A stretch of 64,000 nucleotides of DNA from Eremomyces bilateralis CBS 781.70 (lineage: Eukaryota; Ascomycota; Dothideomycetes; Eremomycetales; Eremomycetaceae). Shown here one piece after another: positions 1-10,800 of this stretch; position 1 is the stretch's first letter; each line of letters opens with the position of its first letter. Location of the stretch: positions 580,808-644,807 of the forward strand of contig NW_022985067.1 of NCBI RefSeq assembly GCF_010015585.1, written 5' to 3'. Made by a program: the position numbers and the translations under genes. A model generated the notes under the pieces. It made no database searches. It was given only the letters and a program-made list of their open reading frames with translations, and was not told where the DNA came from.

Positions 1-687
1 CGACGGAGATGGTGAAGCCGATGATGGCGATGAACGAGGCTACGCCGGAGAGGAGAGCGGGGTAGAAAGGCGAGGGTTCGGGGACGAGTCGGGGGGACGG
101 ACGGCTCTGGGAGAAGCGGCGGGGGCGGCCGGAGAGCATTAGGGGGAGGGAGAGAGAGAAGAAGATGGCGAAGGGGAGGAGGAGGCCGTGGGCGATGGGG
201 TAGACGACGAGATCGAGGTATTTGAGGGTAAGGATCCGGAAGATAAGGGTGGAGAGCGAGAGGGCGGATGGAGTGAGGAGGGGAAGTAGTGACTGCGCGA
301 GGTGATGGTAAGTTTCGCATTCAGAAGTGTTGCCAATGTTGCCAGCCCGGTCTAGCTTCCCATCTTGACATGTTGACGAGACGATGAAAAAGGGGACGAG
401 AACAACAAATGCCTTACCGATATTCTGAATCCTTTGATTCCTGTGGAGGCTATCCCCGTACATGTCAAGAGAATGAACTCAATGCCGGTCAACATGAACA
501 GCAATAGGAACGGCGCGTCCAGTGCGTTGAGCGCCGCCTTCATCAAAATCATCGTCGCGATGGACCATGTTGAATCGAACACGATCACACCCGCACTCCC
601 AGTGTTCGCACGTAGCGTCGACGTGAGCAACGCGACGACGCCGGCATCGATTGTGGGCATATTCGATATCGCGGTCTCCCGTCCCAT
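1..687 (-). CDS. Multi-pass membrane protein, N-terminal part, cut by left edge
   Basis: Two exons are visible: 687-418 and 292 to the left edge. The intron (417-293) starts GTAAGG and ends CGCAG, and joins in phase 0. The first ATG is at 687, with a second in-frame ATG at 660. The spliced product is strongly hydrophobic: the first exon holds two likely membrane segments (around residues 35-60 and 60-85), and the second continues with long Leu/Phe/Ile runs, a Pro/Arg-rich loop and another hydrophobic stretch at the edge. The hydrophobic frame in exon 2 appears only with this splice, which supports it. I do not recognise the family. The gene reads off the window, so its length and C-terminus are unknown. 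Confidence 0.6.
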
Positions 688-1544
688 TACCTTTCCCCGG
701 GGGTGAGACGGGGAGAGGTGGGTGGATGGATGGACGGAGACCGGGCGCCTAAGAGGAGCGGGCTTGCGAGGGGAGAGCGACGGCTAGTGATATCTTCGTA
801 TCATGGTGGTGGAGAATGACGGAGGGGGTGAGTGGATGGGAACAAGGCCCTGGAACGGGATCGGGATTCGGAAGGGTCAAGGTAAAAGACGTATAGGTAC
901 GTCGAGTACAGAAATGAGAGGATGGTGAATGGTGATAGGGATTAGGGAGGTGCTGAAGGCGCATTTCGGTTCGGATCCGAATCTGCACAAGAAACAGGAT
1001 TATTTAAGATTATTTATTACAGCAATCACAACAGGATGTAACATTAATTACTGCCGCTAGCAGGGGTTAGGCCCACTTGATGCCCTAATATATTACCGTA
1101 ATCTTGATGTCAAACACAGTCATTTCAAAGACAGTCAAAGTCACCCCAAACATCCGAGATTCTGATGACATTGTCGTGACAGTGGCCATTTTCCTCTATC
1201 ACCTCCTATACCTAGATGATCATGGTTATTGAATCGCTAATTGATGCTTGTGTATACTTGATGTGCCTCCGTAATGCAATGTCTATGCTCCATACCTAGC
1301 CAATGAACAGTGTGTTATTTCCAAGGCGTTCCCATCACGATTACGAGATCCAGTTCGGGTGCTTCATGAGCACGTCTTCGGATTATATCATCTAATAAGA
1401 TCTGCCCAAAGGTGGTGGTTTTCAGCCCTTGACATTCTAGCCATTCAAATAAGGCTGCGTGCTCGGTTTCGCAGCACCGAGTCTTGTGCTCGGGACGTTC
1501 CATCTCTCGGTAGGCTATCATGACACAGAGCCCGTGTGTCACCG
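688..1544. other. Intergenic, no gene seen
   Basis: This lies between the 5' end of the left-edge membrane gene and the 3' end of the kinase gene. A short minus-strand open frame (1315-1542) directly follows the kinase stop and has fairly protein-like composition, but it has no ATG start and no good splice connection to the kinase, so I do not call it. Confidence 0.5.
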
Positions 1545-3234
1545 CTACGATATTGGAGTTTCCTTTGTGTCCTGCTGCCTCTTGATTTTGTCAATCCCTA
1601 GGATCGGCCGCAAGTCATCTGCTATTGGAGTGTGCAGCTTAAAACTGTCACCACACTTCTTGAGCTCAGATAACTTCGTGCTCTGACTAATACGGGCCTG
1701 AGTTCGGTATTTTTGTTCCGCGAAGCGTTTGAAAGCTTGCCGGACGTCATTCTCGATGGCGCTAACACCATTGCTTCCAGATTTAATGTTGTCCGGACCA
1801 GGCTTCGTCGATAGATCATTGTCCTTTGTCCCCTGGTTCTCGGTGACCAAGTCCTGATTTCCTTCCTTAATATTTCCCTCGGTTTCTTTGGCAAAATTCC
1901 CACCCAGATGTGAAGCACCAACGTACACTTGCGGCGTTAACGCCTTTCCTACTAATCCAGGAGGGAGATCTAGAAGCATGGGATCTAGAAGAATGGGCTC
2001 TGGTGTCCATGCCGTCTGTGGGTCCCGAGATGCTCTGGGGTCCATGGAAGGAAATAAGTCATAATCTCTAGGGTCTGTTGAAAGAGGAAAATCTGGCTTC
2101 ATGTCTTTCCCTGCCGGTGGTTCATTCGTCTGGTCCATTTGCGACCGCGAGCCATCCAGGTTGCCAGCATCGCGGAATTCTGGACCATTCGACCACTCTT
2201 CTATGGACGCACTATCAATAATATCGGCTTTGGGTATGCCTGCCGACCCTGATGCATCAGGCATAGAAGTCCAGATTCCAGACTCTCGTCTGGGAATTGC
2301 AACCTTCCTAGCTGGTAATTCATAAGGTCGGCCTGGGTACGGAACGTTGGTCGGCCCGTTAGCAACTGGAAGATGTTCTCCCCAACACACCAGATATCGG
2401 CAGACTGAGGATCCGCCTGTCGAGGGTCCCCATCGAACCCGGCCGTCTCGGGGGGCATGAATCCTGGAGTTCCTCGAACACTCGTGGAGTCGAATCCGTG
2501 CATGTCTACGGTACGTTTGGAAAGTCCAAAATCTGAGAGGTTCACCCACCATCTGTCGGGTGGCAAGGTTTTGATTAAGATGTTCTGCGATGCCGCCAGG
2601 GCCGAGTCAGCCGGAACCAATATATTCCAAGGGGCACACCCGTCACTTACAGCCGGCTTTACGTCTCTGTGAGCGAAGCCTTCCTCGTGCATAAACGCCA
2701 ATCCCGTGAGAACTTGGACAGAGATATCGATCACCTCGATCTCGAGAAGACTGCCATGGCGGGCAAGGTACTTCTTTAGGTCTCCGTATTCGCAATATTC
2801 CATGGTGATAAACAGGGATTCCTGACTAGTAAACCAGCCATAGGATTTAATAAAGAAGTCGGTAACTATACTAGTTAGCATATATCAGTCCTGGTCTCAA
2901 TGTATCGTCCTCCCGGCTTGGAGTTAACGGTTGTCACCTTTTCCTGAGAAAACTTCGCCAACGCCTGCAGCTCACGCACATAGTCGAGACCAGCTTGAGC
3001 CGGCCGGTGCAACTGAATTTCCTTGACCGCACGCAGCGCGATTGCTTCTCGGCGCGATAGGAGTCCATCATCGACTCGCCGCTCTAACCAGACCAAGCCG
3101 AAGCCTCCGTGGCCAAGGACCTTTTCCCGACTCCAAGCCTCGCGTCGAGTTCGGTGGATGGCGATATTCCCTGTGAATTCCGTTTCCAGCCTCGAGTCGC
3201 GCACGAGTTCTGGCAACGGTGGTTGTGTCGCCAT
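1545..3234 (-). CDS. Protein kinase with long low-complexity C-terminal tail
   Basis: A Ser/Thr-type kinase domain: glycine loop GHGGFG (residues 41-46), ATP-anchoring lysine in AVKEI (Lys71), an acidic residue in RELQAL (helix C), catalytic HRDVKP, metal-binding DFG and a PPE peptide-binding motif. A clear 66-bp intron (2650-2585, GTAAGT..CAG) gives the unbroken motif HRDVKPANILI. The tail (about 2240-1545) is Asp/Pro/Ser-rich and ends with a motif SFKLHTPIADDLRPIL. Two places are not clean. The first junction, near 2943-2870, lacks a canonical in-frame splice pair. The late kinase lobe changes frame near 2290-2240, by a very short intron of about 44 nt or by a frameshift. It is divergent from the HeLo-like pseudokinase gene, 586 bp away. 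All catalytic residues are present, but the gene may be decaying or carry assembly errors. Confidence 0.7.
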
Positions 3235-3820
3235 TGCGTAACTTTATCATGGAGCATCCATGTCGTGTTGTCCCAGTGAGTGTCGGTATTTGCGTACCCC
3301 GTCCAGCTATGGACAACGTATCTCAACCTCGAGACCACGTTGATCCCAAATTGCGGAATAAGTTGAGTAAAATTCGGAGGTGTTGGGTCAACCGGCTTTT
3401 AGCATGTAGCCATGCATGAATGCGCAGCCTTGCAGCGCTTTCGACTGCGCCTCAAACCACCTGTCTGTCATTGCCGTCTCTTGAAGGCTTCCCAACAGCC
3501 AATAACAGGTGCCCTGGAGTTCCAGCCTGCGGCCCTGCACATCTCATCGTGAAGTCGGACAGCTGTGACATTGGACAGCTTAAACCAGCCCATTACGCGA
3601 CGGTCATGATCAGGCTCAATATCGGAAGAGATCTGGACTTTAAACACAGTGGAATACTCGTGGCTTTCTCAGATACATACCGGTACTACCATATTTGCCT
3701 CTTCTGCCCTCGCCGCGTGGTAATCGGTGGGCGGCCGAGATCCCTCCTTCTGTATGAAATTGAAATAAGACCAATTGACCAGCCGACTGCCTTCCCTTGG
3801 CAAACGCTTGTGGGTAGATC
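3235..3820. promoter_or_regulatory. Divergent intergenic region between kinase and HeLo-pseudokinase genes
   Basis: This 586-bp gap separates two gene starts that face away from each other and must hold both promoters. I see no confident TATA box or operator. Open frames inside it (for example 3420-3833 +) lack coding character. Shared regulation of the two genes is inferred from the geometry only. Confidence 0.45.
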
Positions 3821-5497
3821 ATGGCTGAATTAGGTCTCGCTATATTTGCCTCGATCGACATTTGTTACAAGTTCGTGCTTTTATATCTCGCACCTTCATG
3901 GGTGCTCTGGCGCTGACCTAGACTACGCAGATATGGAAAGGAATTGGTCGCTATTTGCGGCGCTTTTAACGGAGCCGAAGTGGAGCTCCGCGAGCGGACT
4001 CTGCGGATAAATCTGGGCTGGCGCCGAATCGCCATCCAATTGGACTTCTTGAAAAGGGTTCAACACTTGATGGAGGACGACCACCGAGTGCTGCATGAGA
4101 AGTCTCTCCAAACCTTCGGCAGCAAGCTGAAGCTCGCTACCAGCATGATGAACAGGCTGGTCGAAACTCGAGCTACCGCGTCCCATGACGTCGAGCTGGT
4201 TCCGAAACGAGTCAAATACTCTTTGAAGAAGGAAGGTCTTGATAAGGCCATTGAAGACCTCGAAGCATGGCAGCGAGCATCCGATCCCTCATGGTTTCTG
4301 ATACTGCGCATGGCTGACCGTCAGCTCGATACCGAGATCTCGACGGGAGCCGTTAGAATAGCGGATTCGGTTCCATCAACGCTCACAATACGCGGTAGCG
4401 TGCAAAGTGATGGATCTACCTCAGCTGGAAAGGGTATTACCCTCTCTGCCACAGAGCTCCAAGCCTTGTCGACTGAGCCGATTGCGTACTGTGATGCTGA
4501 GTTGGCACTCAGGGCAAACGATGGCCAAAAGTTCATCCTGGACCGTGTCCATCGCATATGTCCTTCTGACAAGACTTATCGAGACGCTAAACAGACTGTT
4601 CGAGATCTGGCACGGAAATTGACGCACAACGAACCTCTGACGTTCGGATTGCTGAGTTGCAAAGGCTTCGTGACCGAAGTGTCCGGCACAGGACCGGACC
4701 GACGCGCCACTTTCACCATGGTTTTGAGAACGTTGAAAGGCTACTCCAATCCCCGTAGCCTTCGCCATTATGTTGTATCGGATGATTGTCTGGAGTCGTT
4801 GTCTCAGCGGGTGGAAATCGCGCAGGATCTAGCGAAATCGGTAAGCTATGTCCATACATTTGGCTTTGTCCACAAGAACATCCGACCCGAGACCGTCCTT
4901 GCTTGCCGCAAACCTGGCACCACGGAGCTATGCACCTTTCTGATCGGGTTCGACGATTTCCGCAGAGAGGACAACTGGACCCTTCGGAGGGGTTACGATG
5001 ACTGGGAGAAGAATTTATATTGCCACCCGTCCCGGCAAGGAGCGACTCCTGCGGAAGACTATGACATGCGGCACGATATCTATAGTCTTGGTGTATGTAT
5101 GCTTGAAATCGGGTTGTGGCAGAGCTTCGTGGAGTACAACGCCGCCGGCAACGCTTCGATTCCATCTTCTATCCTTGAAAAGGCTCGTGTTCAGCGCCCA
5201 GAGCAGTTAGCCTCCTATCTCCTGACTTCTATGAAAGACAAGTTCGTTTCGTTAGCTCACGATCGACTTCCTCGGGCCATGGGCTCCAAGTACGCCGAGA
5301 TTGTGGTGACTTGTCTGACATGCTTGGATCCAGAAAATCCAGACTTTGGAGATCAAAGCGAATTCGAGGATGAGGATGGGATACATGTTGGTGTCCGTTA
5401 CATCGAAAAGGTCAGTGATGCCCCAGTCGGTCATCTGTTAGAAGCACCAATTAACACCATGTAGGTGCTACTTCGTCTCAACAATCTCTGCATTTAA
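3821..5497 (+). CDS. HeLo-like domain plus pseudokinase protein (MLKL-like architecture)
   Basis: Three exons, 3821-3870, 3931-5410 and 5465-5497, give a 520-residue product. The first intron ends after a CTGAC branch site at CAG. The last intron is supported because the extra exon ends the protein in IEKVLLRLNNLCI, the usual ending of this fungal family. Residues 1 to about 110 are an amphipathic helical region beginning MAELGLAIFASIDICYK, resembling the fungal HeLo/HELL membrane-active domain, though more divergent than HET-S. The C-terminal half has a kinase fold with lost catalysis: HKN replaces HRD (FVHKNIRPE) and FDDF sits where DFG should be, while the later YDMRHDIYSLG motif is kept. 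In this family the N-terminal bundle can permeabilise membranes and trigger regulated cell death. That role here is inferred from architecture. The gene looks whole. Confidence 0.78.
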
Positions 5498-5781
5498 AGA
5501 CCCAGAAGACCATTGGTGTTGACTTGTAAGGAAGCCTGGGTCGTGTTAAACTGCAGATGCATGATCGGCAGTACCTAGATTCAGAATCTAGAATCTTTAG
5601 AAAATCCTTTAAAAGCCTTTTAGAGACGAATCCATGACTGCACTATGACGATTTGCGACGATATGCATTAGATGACTCCAGCTCAAATGTAAAATTGACT
5701 TGATAGAATACCCACAACTTCCATCGCGACAGTGGACAAAAGCTTAGTAGTGATACACGGACTGTACGGGGCACCTTCTCC

Positions 5782-7230
5782 CTAGTCCCACAAGGTAGAG
5801 AAGGGTTTTGTGACAGAAGACTTCCACAAATCAGAGAACGGTTTGGTGATAGCATCGATCACCTCAATGTAGACTCCAAGGATATTCAGTGGAGCGATAT
5901 CCCAGTACCAGCAAGCCAGCGACATTGCCGTGAGACTCGTCAATAAAGCCATCAAGAAGTTCACTCCATTATTGCTTAGGACATCCATGCCCACAGCAAC
6001 CTTGCGAGATTCATAATAGACTTTGCGGTCCAATTCTTCGCCATGCTCTTTCTTGGCGGAGCGGTTCCTCAAGTTCGTCGTCTCAGGCCCAGCGAGTCCG
6101 CTGGCGGACCCTCGGGGGGTGACTGGAACTTTGGCACCTCCTTTGCCCTCCACGACCTTCCCGCTTCTACTATCAACAACGCTCGCCTGTAAAACAGCAC
6201 CTAGGATCGAGTCGAGGATGCTCCCGAATAGTCCCATAAATAGCATAACTCCGAAGAATCCAAGAACCTTGCGTGCGTCCCAGAGAGAAGCGCTCATTTC
6301 CCTCTGGATAGTACTGCCCTGTAGAGACGATGACACTCCGCGAACGTACTTGAGTAGTGAAACGCGAGGATTGGACAACGTGTCAAAGATCTTGGTGAAC
6401 AAAGGTTTGGACTCCCCGTTAACCGAAGGCGGGATAGACGCCTTGGAGGCACTCGCTCCGCTGGACCCGAAATGCTTTAGAGGCCTTTGAAGGTATTCCA
6501 TGGGTAGCAGCGAGACGAAATCGTTCCCGCCGCAGAACTGGAGAAGCAAAGTAGCAGTGAAAGTTACAATCGAGGAGCCCAGAAGACCTGCCACCAATCC
6601 CAATCCAGTTACTCCACCATTCGTCCCTTTAGGGACGGTCTTCCATGGCCTGGTAACAAGTCGCGGGCCCGCATTTGCCAATATGCCTAGCTCGGAGGAA
6701 AACGTGTCCGCTGCCACGGCCGCATAATTGGCAACGATTCCTACCACAAGCACATCTGCCGGACGACCTATCGCGCCCCACCGAAAACAGAACTGGTCCT
6801 CTGGTAGGTCTGCGTTCGTTTGGAGGCGCAAGGCGAGCGTGTGCAGAAGGACGAGGACGCTGGCAACGAGCGAGTTCGCGAGGACCTGGGAGGCGTTCCG
6901 AGGGCCTTCGCCAGCGGTAGATCCGACGGATGAGAGGGTAAGGCGGGCTTTGACATCGTGTTTGATCTACGCCATGTCAGCTTAAGAACGTTCGTGAAGC
7001 GCTGAGAGCGGATGCAAGATCCGCTTCGAACGAGGTATGCGCACCTTAGTTACATGTGACCCGGCGAGAAAGAAGACGCCGAGGAGGACGAAGAAGACAC
7101 TCCATGGATGGATGGCATGCGTGATTGCGGTGAGCAACGCGACAAGGGCGCCGGCTGGAGTGAGGGACTTGTGGGATATGGCGCGGTACTCCAGCGCGAA
7201 AATGGCGGGCACAGCAATTAGAGGATGCAT
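5782..7230 (-). CDS. TMEM19/DUF92 family integral membrane protein
   Basis: Exon 1 is 7230-7045 and exon 2 is 6966-5782, with a 78-bp intron (GTGCGC..GTAG) that joins HVTK to IKHDVKARL in phase 0, giving about 456 residues. It matches the DUF92/TMEM19 family: an N-terminal hydrophobic block with LTPAGALVA, a loop containing the conserved AAVAADTFSSELG and a Gly-rich stretch GTNGGVTGLGLVAGLLG, then more membrane segments. The C-terminal third has further helices after a Lys/Arg-rich loop. Family members are multi-pass membrane proteins. The plant relative VTE6 is a phytyl-phosphate kinase, which hints at isoprenoid phosphate chemistry, but the function in fungi is not established. It is transcribed toward the HeLo gene (convergent), with about 280 bp between stops. 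Confidence 0.85.
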
Positions 7231-7682
7231 GGTTTAGACGGATTCCGAGCTTCTGTTAATTGGCAGAGTTATGGTTTGGAATGGAGAGCATGTTTGCCAA
7301 TATAGGCGCGGAGTAGATTGTTCAAAAGCAGCATTGGAAGATGTAGATAACAATTTCCTGGCTGCGTCCAACACTCGTGATGACGCGCCCTGGTACGGCC
7401 CAACTCCCAACTTCCCAAGCCCCAAGGGTCTTCAGCAGACCATTTGGGACAACACCGCCGTTCAGATTTCGTTTCTTCGTCGGATTCGTGAGGTTCGTCG
7501 TGTCAGTGAAACTTTATAATCATCTAGTGTTCCCGTATTGACTATTCCGGAAATCCACTTTTCCAAAGTGAAAAAGGAGGGATAGGATCCAAATTACCAA
7601 CTAATGGCAATGCAAGACCCCAATGAAAGTCGTATGAAGTGCTGCACCAGCTGACAGCACCCCGTGCCATCGAACGCCATCG

Positions 7683-9378
7683 CTAAAACGTATACTCATG
7701 ACGCTTGTCAAACTCAGCTGTTCCGAGGACCATGCCTTCCCAGTGTGCATAAAGTTGGACAGAAACACGCTTCTTTCGACAGCATCCAGCGACCGAGAAT
7801 CGTCCCGATGTCGAAACGACCTCCCATACCCTCGGCCGATGGAGGCCCTTGACGAACCTTTGGGCTGACCAGGTAAGGGTCAGTAGCAGCATCTCTACGA
7901 AAGGTAAGTCTCGTGCAGAGGGTGTCCGGTCTAACGATCCAAACTCACATGTACGCGTCCCAGGATAAGTCAAATTCTTGAATAGCCTCGATGGGCCGAT
8001 GGGGCCAACTCGAATCCTCCACTCGAACCCGAGATACGTAAGGAACGTTCTTGAAGAAGCGTTCGATCGATTTGACGATCCATCCCACATCGATGATCGA
8101 TGGTGCATCTTTGCATGGCGTGAGCTGGATCACAGGGTCTGGGCTACGAGCGCCAATGGTACCGATGATGAGCGTTCTATGTGAAGGCCGTTGGTTGACA
8201 CGGATGACGAGACTTTCTAATCTAAGTTGTGGAAGCTTTGAACGGATTACTGCCCGCTCCAGGTCAGGAATGGTGAGTTCTAACTCGCAGAGCAATTGTT
8301 CTGGAGTGAGCAGGTTGTAGTAGTCCTTTTCGGTGAACGAAATTTGGATCCGGCGAAGGTTCTCAAAAGCGGGCCTGGTGAGGTTGGATAGAAATTGGGA
8401 GAAAGAAGGGACGCTGTTGAAAATGAAGAGCGTCGTGCTGTAGAACCAAGAGTGAAGTTCTTCGCGGACGTCAAACGATACAAGCGAGAGCTTCATGAAT
8501 TGGTCTCCTCCTTCTATCAGGATGTTAGCAATGGACGTCCCACCTTTCCTAAGATAGTATAGGAAAGAAGAAAATGCAGGGCAACACTATTGCGGATAGG
8601 ATCACGATAGAGTGCTAGCACGAATAAAATATTGTGACTTACCAAAGTAATCGCAATGATACCCCCCCTTTTTGTCAACCCTCCAGTCGTTAAAGAAAAA
8701 CTTGTTCGGTTTGATCAGGGCATGTTGGTAGATTAATAACCTCATTTCCTTCGGTAGGTCCATGAGGGGGAACGGTTTTCCGACGAATATCCATTGATCG
8801 ACGTCAACCTCCTCCACTTCATCTTTCGGGTTGCTCGATTTCCCAGCCAGCATCTTGGTCCAATCCTCCTCGGGAGCCCATCCTGATGCTATTCGCATTA
8901 CGGCAACATATCTCCCCGTCTCTGACACCGGGATGAGCTCCTCCGAGGCAGATTCAGATAACGTGGTGCAGGCGAACAGGCGGGACTTTCGACGAGGTCT
9001 AGTAACCCGCCAATACAGTTTCAAAACAGATTTGATGACTTGTCTCGACTCTTCTAGTCTTATAAGGCACTTGATCGGTTTCCCAAGCTCGTACGTCCTG
9101 TTGTCACCGGATAAACAAACCCAACCGCGAAAGTCTTGGGGAGAACGATTTGGCGAATTCGCCCAGTTTTGAAGATGGTCACAGAAGGCTTCACGGAGCT
9201 GAGGAGAAGGGGCTGGCAGATGTAGAGGAGACAGAGAGAACGCAGGCACAGCCCGCTTCCGCGCGGAGGTTTTGAGGGAAGATGATGGAGAGGATGGAGA
9301 GGATGGTTCTGGGGCTGAACGTTTCGGGGTGAAGGGGAACGTTCTCCTTCGGATCGTGCGTGACGGTAGCGACTCCAT
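7683..9378 (-). CDS. 2EXR/F-box-like protein
   Basis: Three exons are proposed: 9378-8643, 8513-7949 and 7857-7683, giving 491 residues. The first intron (GTAAGTC..CTGATAG with a GCTAAC branch site) joins DYF to EGGDQFMKLS. The second uses a strong GTGAGT donor. Without it the protein would stop at 7945 after 434 residues, so the third exon is likely but less certain. A segment in exon 1, FPLMDLPKEMRLLIYQHAL, is the typical start of the fungal 2EXR/F-box-like motif that precedes a long variable region. The N-terminus is Ser/Pro/Arg-rich and disordered-looking. Such proteins are very numerous in Pezizomycotina and mostly uncharacterised; F-box forms act as substrate receptors of SCF ubiquitin ligases. 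Confidence 0.7.
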
Positions 9379-10493
9379 CTGTTGTTGTGTAAAGATTTTT
9401 TCCCTGGATACGATCTTTCTGCTATCTCCGGGTCGATGTGGGAGCTTATACGATTATATTTTCGAAGGACCGGTGAGTCAAGGTGAGATGACAAGGCTGC
9501 GGCGGAGGAGGCAGCACTCCCCGTGGGGCCCCCGCTTGACTCGACCTTGGAAGTTTGTCCGAGCGCAAGAAATCAGATAGAACGAAAATCCCGGAAGTCA
9601 AAGGCGATCGATCTATTTCAGAAGTCATCCCCCACCAAAAATCCTGAATGTTCAACGTTCAGCTTGGAGGCTAACAGTCCGATCATGATAGGTGGTTTGC
9701 TGGCTGGAGTCCGGAGTTTGAGCTTGAGAAACGTGGGGTCCTGCTAGTGGCACGATCCCACTGACTGGGGAGACGCTAATATTATTGTAGGCAGTAACTT
9801 ACAATACCGACCCTTCCTTTGAAGACATATGGTGAGTCATCAGTCATCGTCTCGCTTCAACGCCTAGAACCGAATTTACATTAAATCTTAGTTCCGTTGC
9901 GGATCCATCATATTTATATACCCCTTATTCAAAGCTACCTTTCAGTATATGATCTAGAGAGGCCAGCAAAGGCGACCCGGGCCTTCTCATCAAACAATCC
10001 CCAGGTGTAGGCAGGTGATGCTTCTTATTGCTTCCCACGGCTCGCATGTCAAGTCAAATCAAACGCCCGAAAAACTGCGGCAAACGTTTCATATGTTATT
10101 CGAGTACGGCACACGCAGTTATCTCATGGTGGCCAGTCCACGGACTGATATATGCCGACAGGTGGGTCTTGTAGACGCTCAAGAAGTATATACCGCCTAA
10201 AGAGGAGGAAGAGAACTCCACCCAGTGTCTTGCTTGCCTGGCTCGGTCAGTTGCGAGAAAAGTTCTAGCATTTGCTGTTAATGCGTCGTATATTCCTCTC
10301 AGAAATATATTCCAAAAGGAAAGAAATATCATAAGGGAGAGAAATATCACAATGGCAGCGGATAAGAAGAAGCTGACTTGACCGAAATGAACCGAAATAC
10401 CACTTCCTCACTTTGGTTCAGATCACTTTCACGAATATCACATCATCCCGATGTCTCTGTTCTTACCTCTCCCTCTTACCCGCACTCCCTTCG
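9379..10493. other. Intergenic, no gene seen
   Basis: This divergent interval lies between the 2EXR-like gene and the 620-residue gene. Short open frames on both strands are not coding-like. The right part grades into the pyrimidine-rich tandem repeat. Confidence 0.5.
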
Positions 10494-10760
10494 TTCACCT
10501 TCTCTCTTCTCATTCGACCCTCTCTCTCCTCTCTATTTTCCCACAATCATCTCAATATCTCCTTTCACTTCTCCCTCCCTTTACCTTCTCTCTTCTCACC
10601 CGATCCTCTCTCCTCTTTCTCCTCCCAAAAATCATTTCAATATCTCCTTTCTCACTTCTCCCTCTCACCTAAAGTCCCTCTCTTCACCTTCTCTCTTCTC
10701 ACCCGGCCCTCTATCTCCTTGTTCTCCTCTCCAGAATCATCTCAATTTTAAAATCACACC
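10494..10760 (+). repeat. Degenerate pyrimidine-rich tandem repeat upstream of a gene
   Basis: Three imperfect copies of a C/T-rich unit start with a near-identical core of the form TTCACCTTCTCTCTTCTC, at about 10494, 10581 and 10683, so the period is about 87-102 bp. Each copy goes on through CCTCTCTCTCC and an AATCATYTCAATATCTCC segment. The array ends about 40 bp before the ATG of the next gene, so it forms its promoter and leader. Pyrimidine-rich tracts upstream of starts are common in fungal promoters; a tandemly duplicated one is less so. Confidence 0.8.
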
Positions 10761-10800
10761 CCCATGATCAAGAGACTCGCAACCACCAAATCTCGGCATT

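Noticed and set aside
1315-1542. Minus-strand frame directly after the kinase stop
   Set aside because: It lacks an ATG, and the only nearby GT..AG pairs give an intron far too short; kept as uncertain and not called.
3420-3833. 137-codon plus-strand open frame in the kinase/HeLo divergent region
   Set aside because: No family motif, unusual composition, and it overlaps the start of the well-supported HeLo-like gene in another frame.
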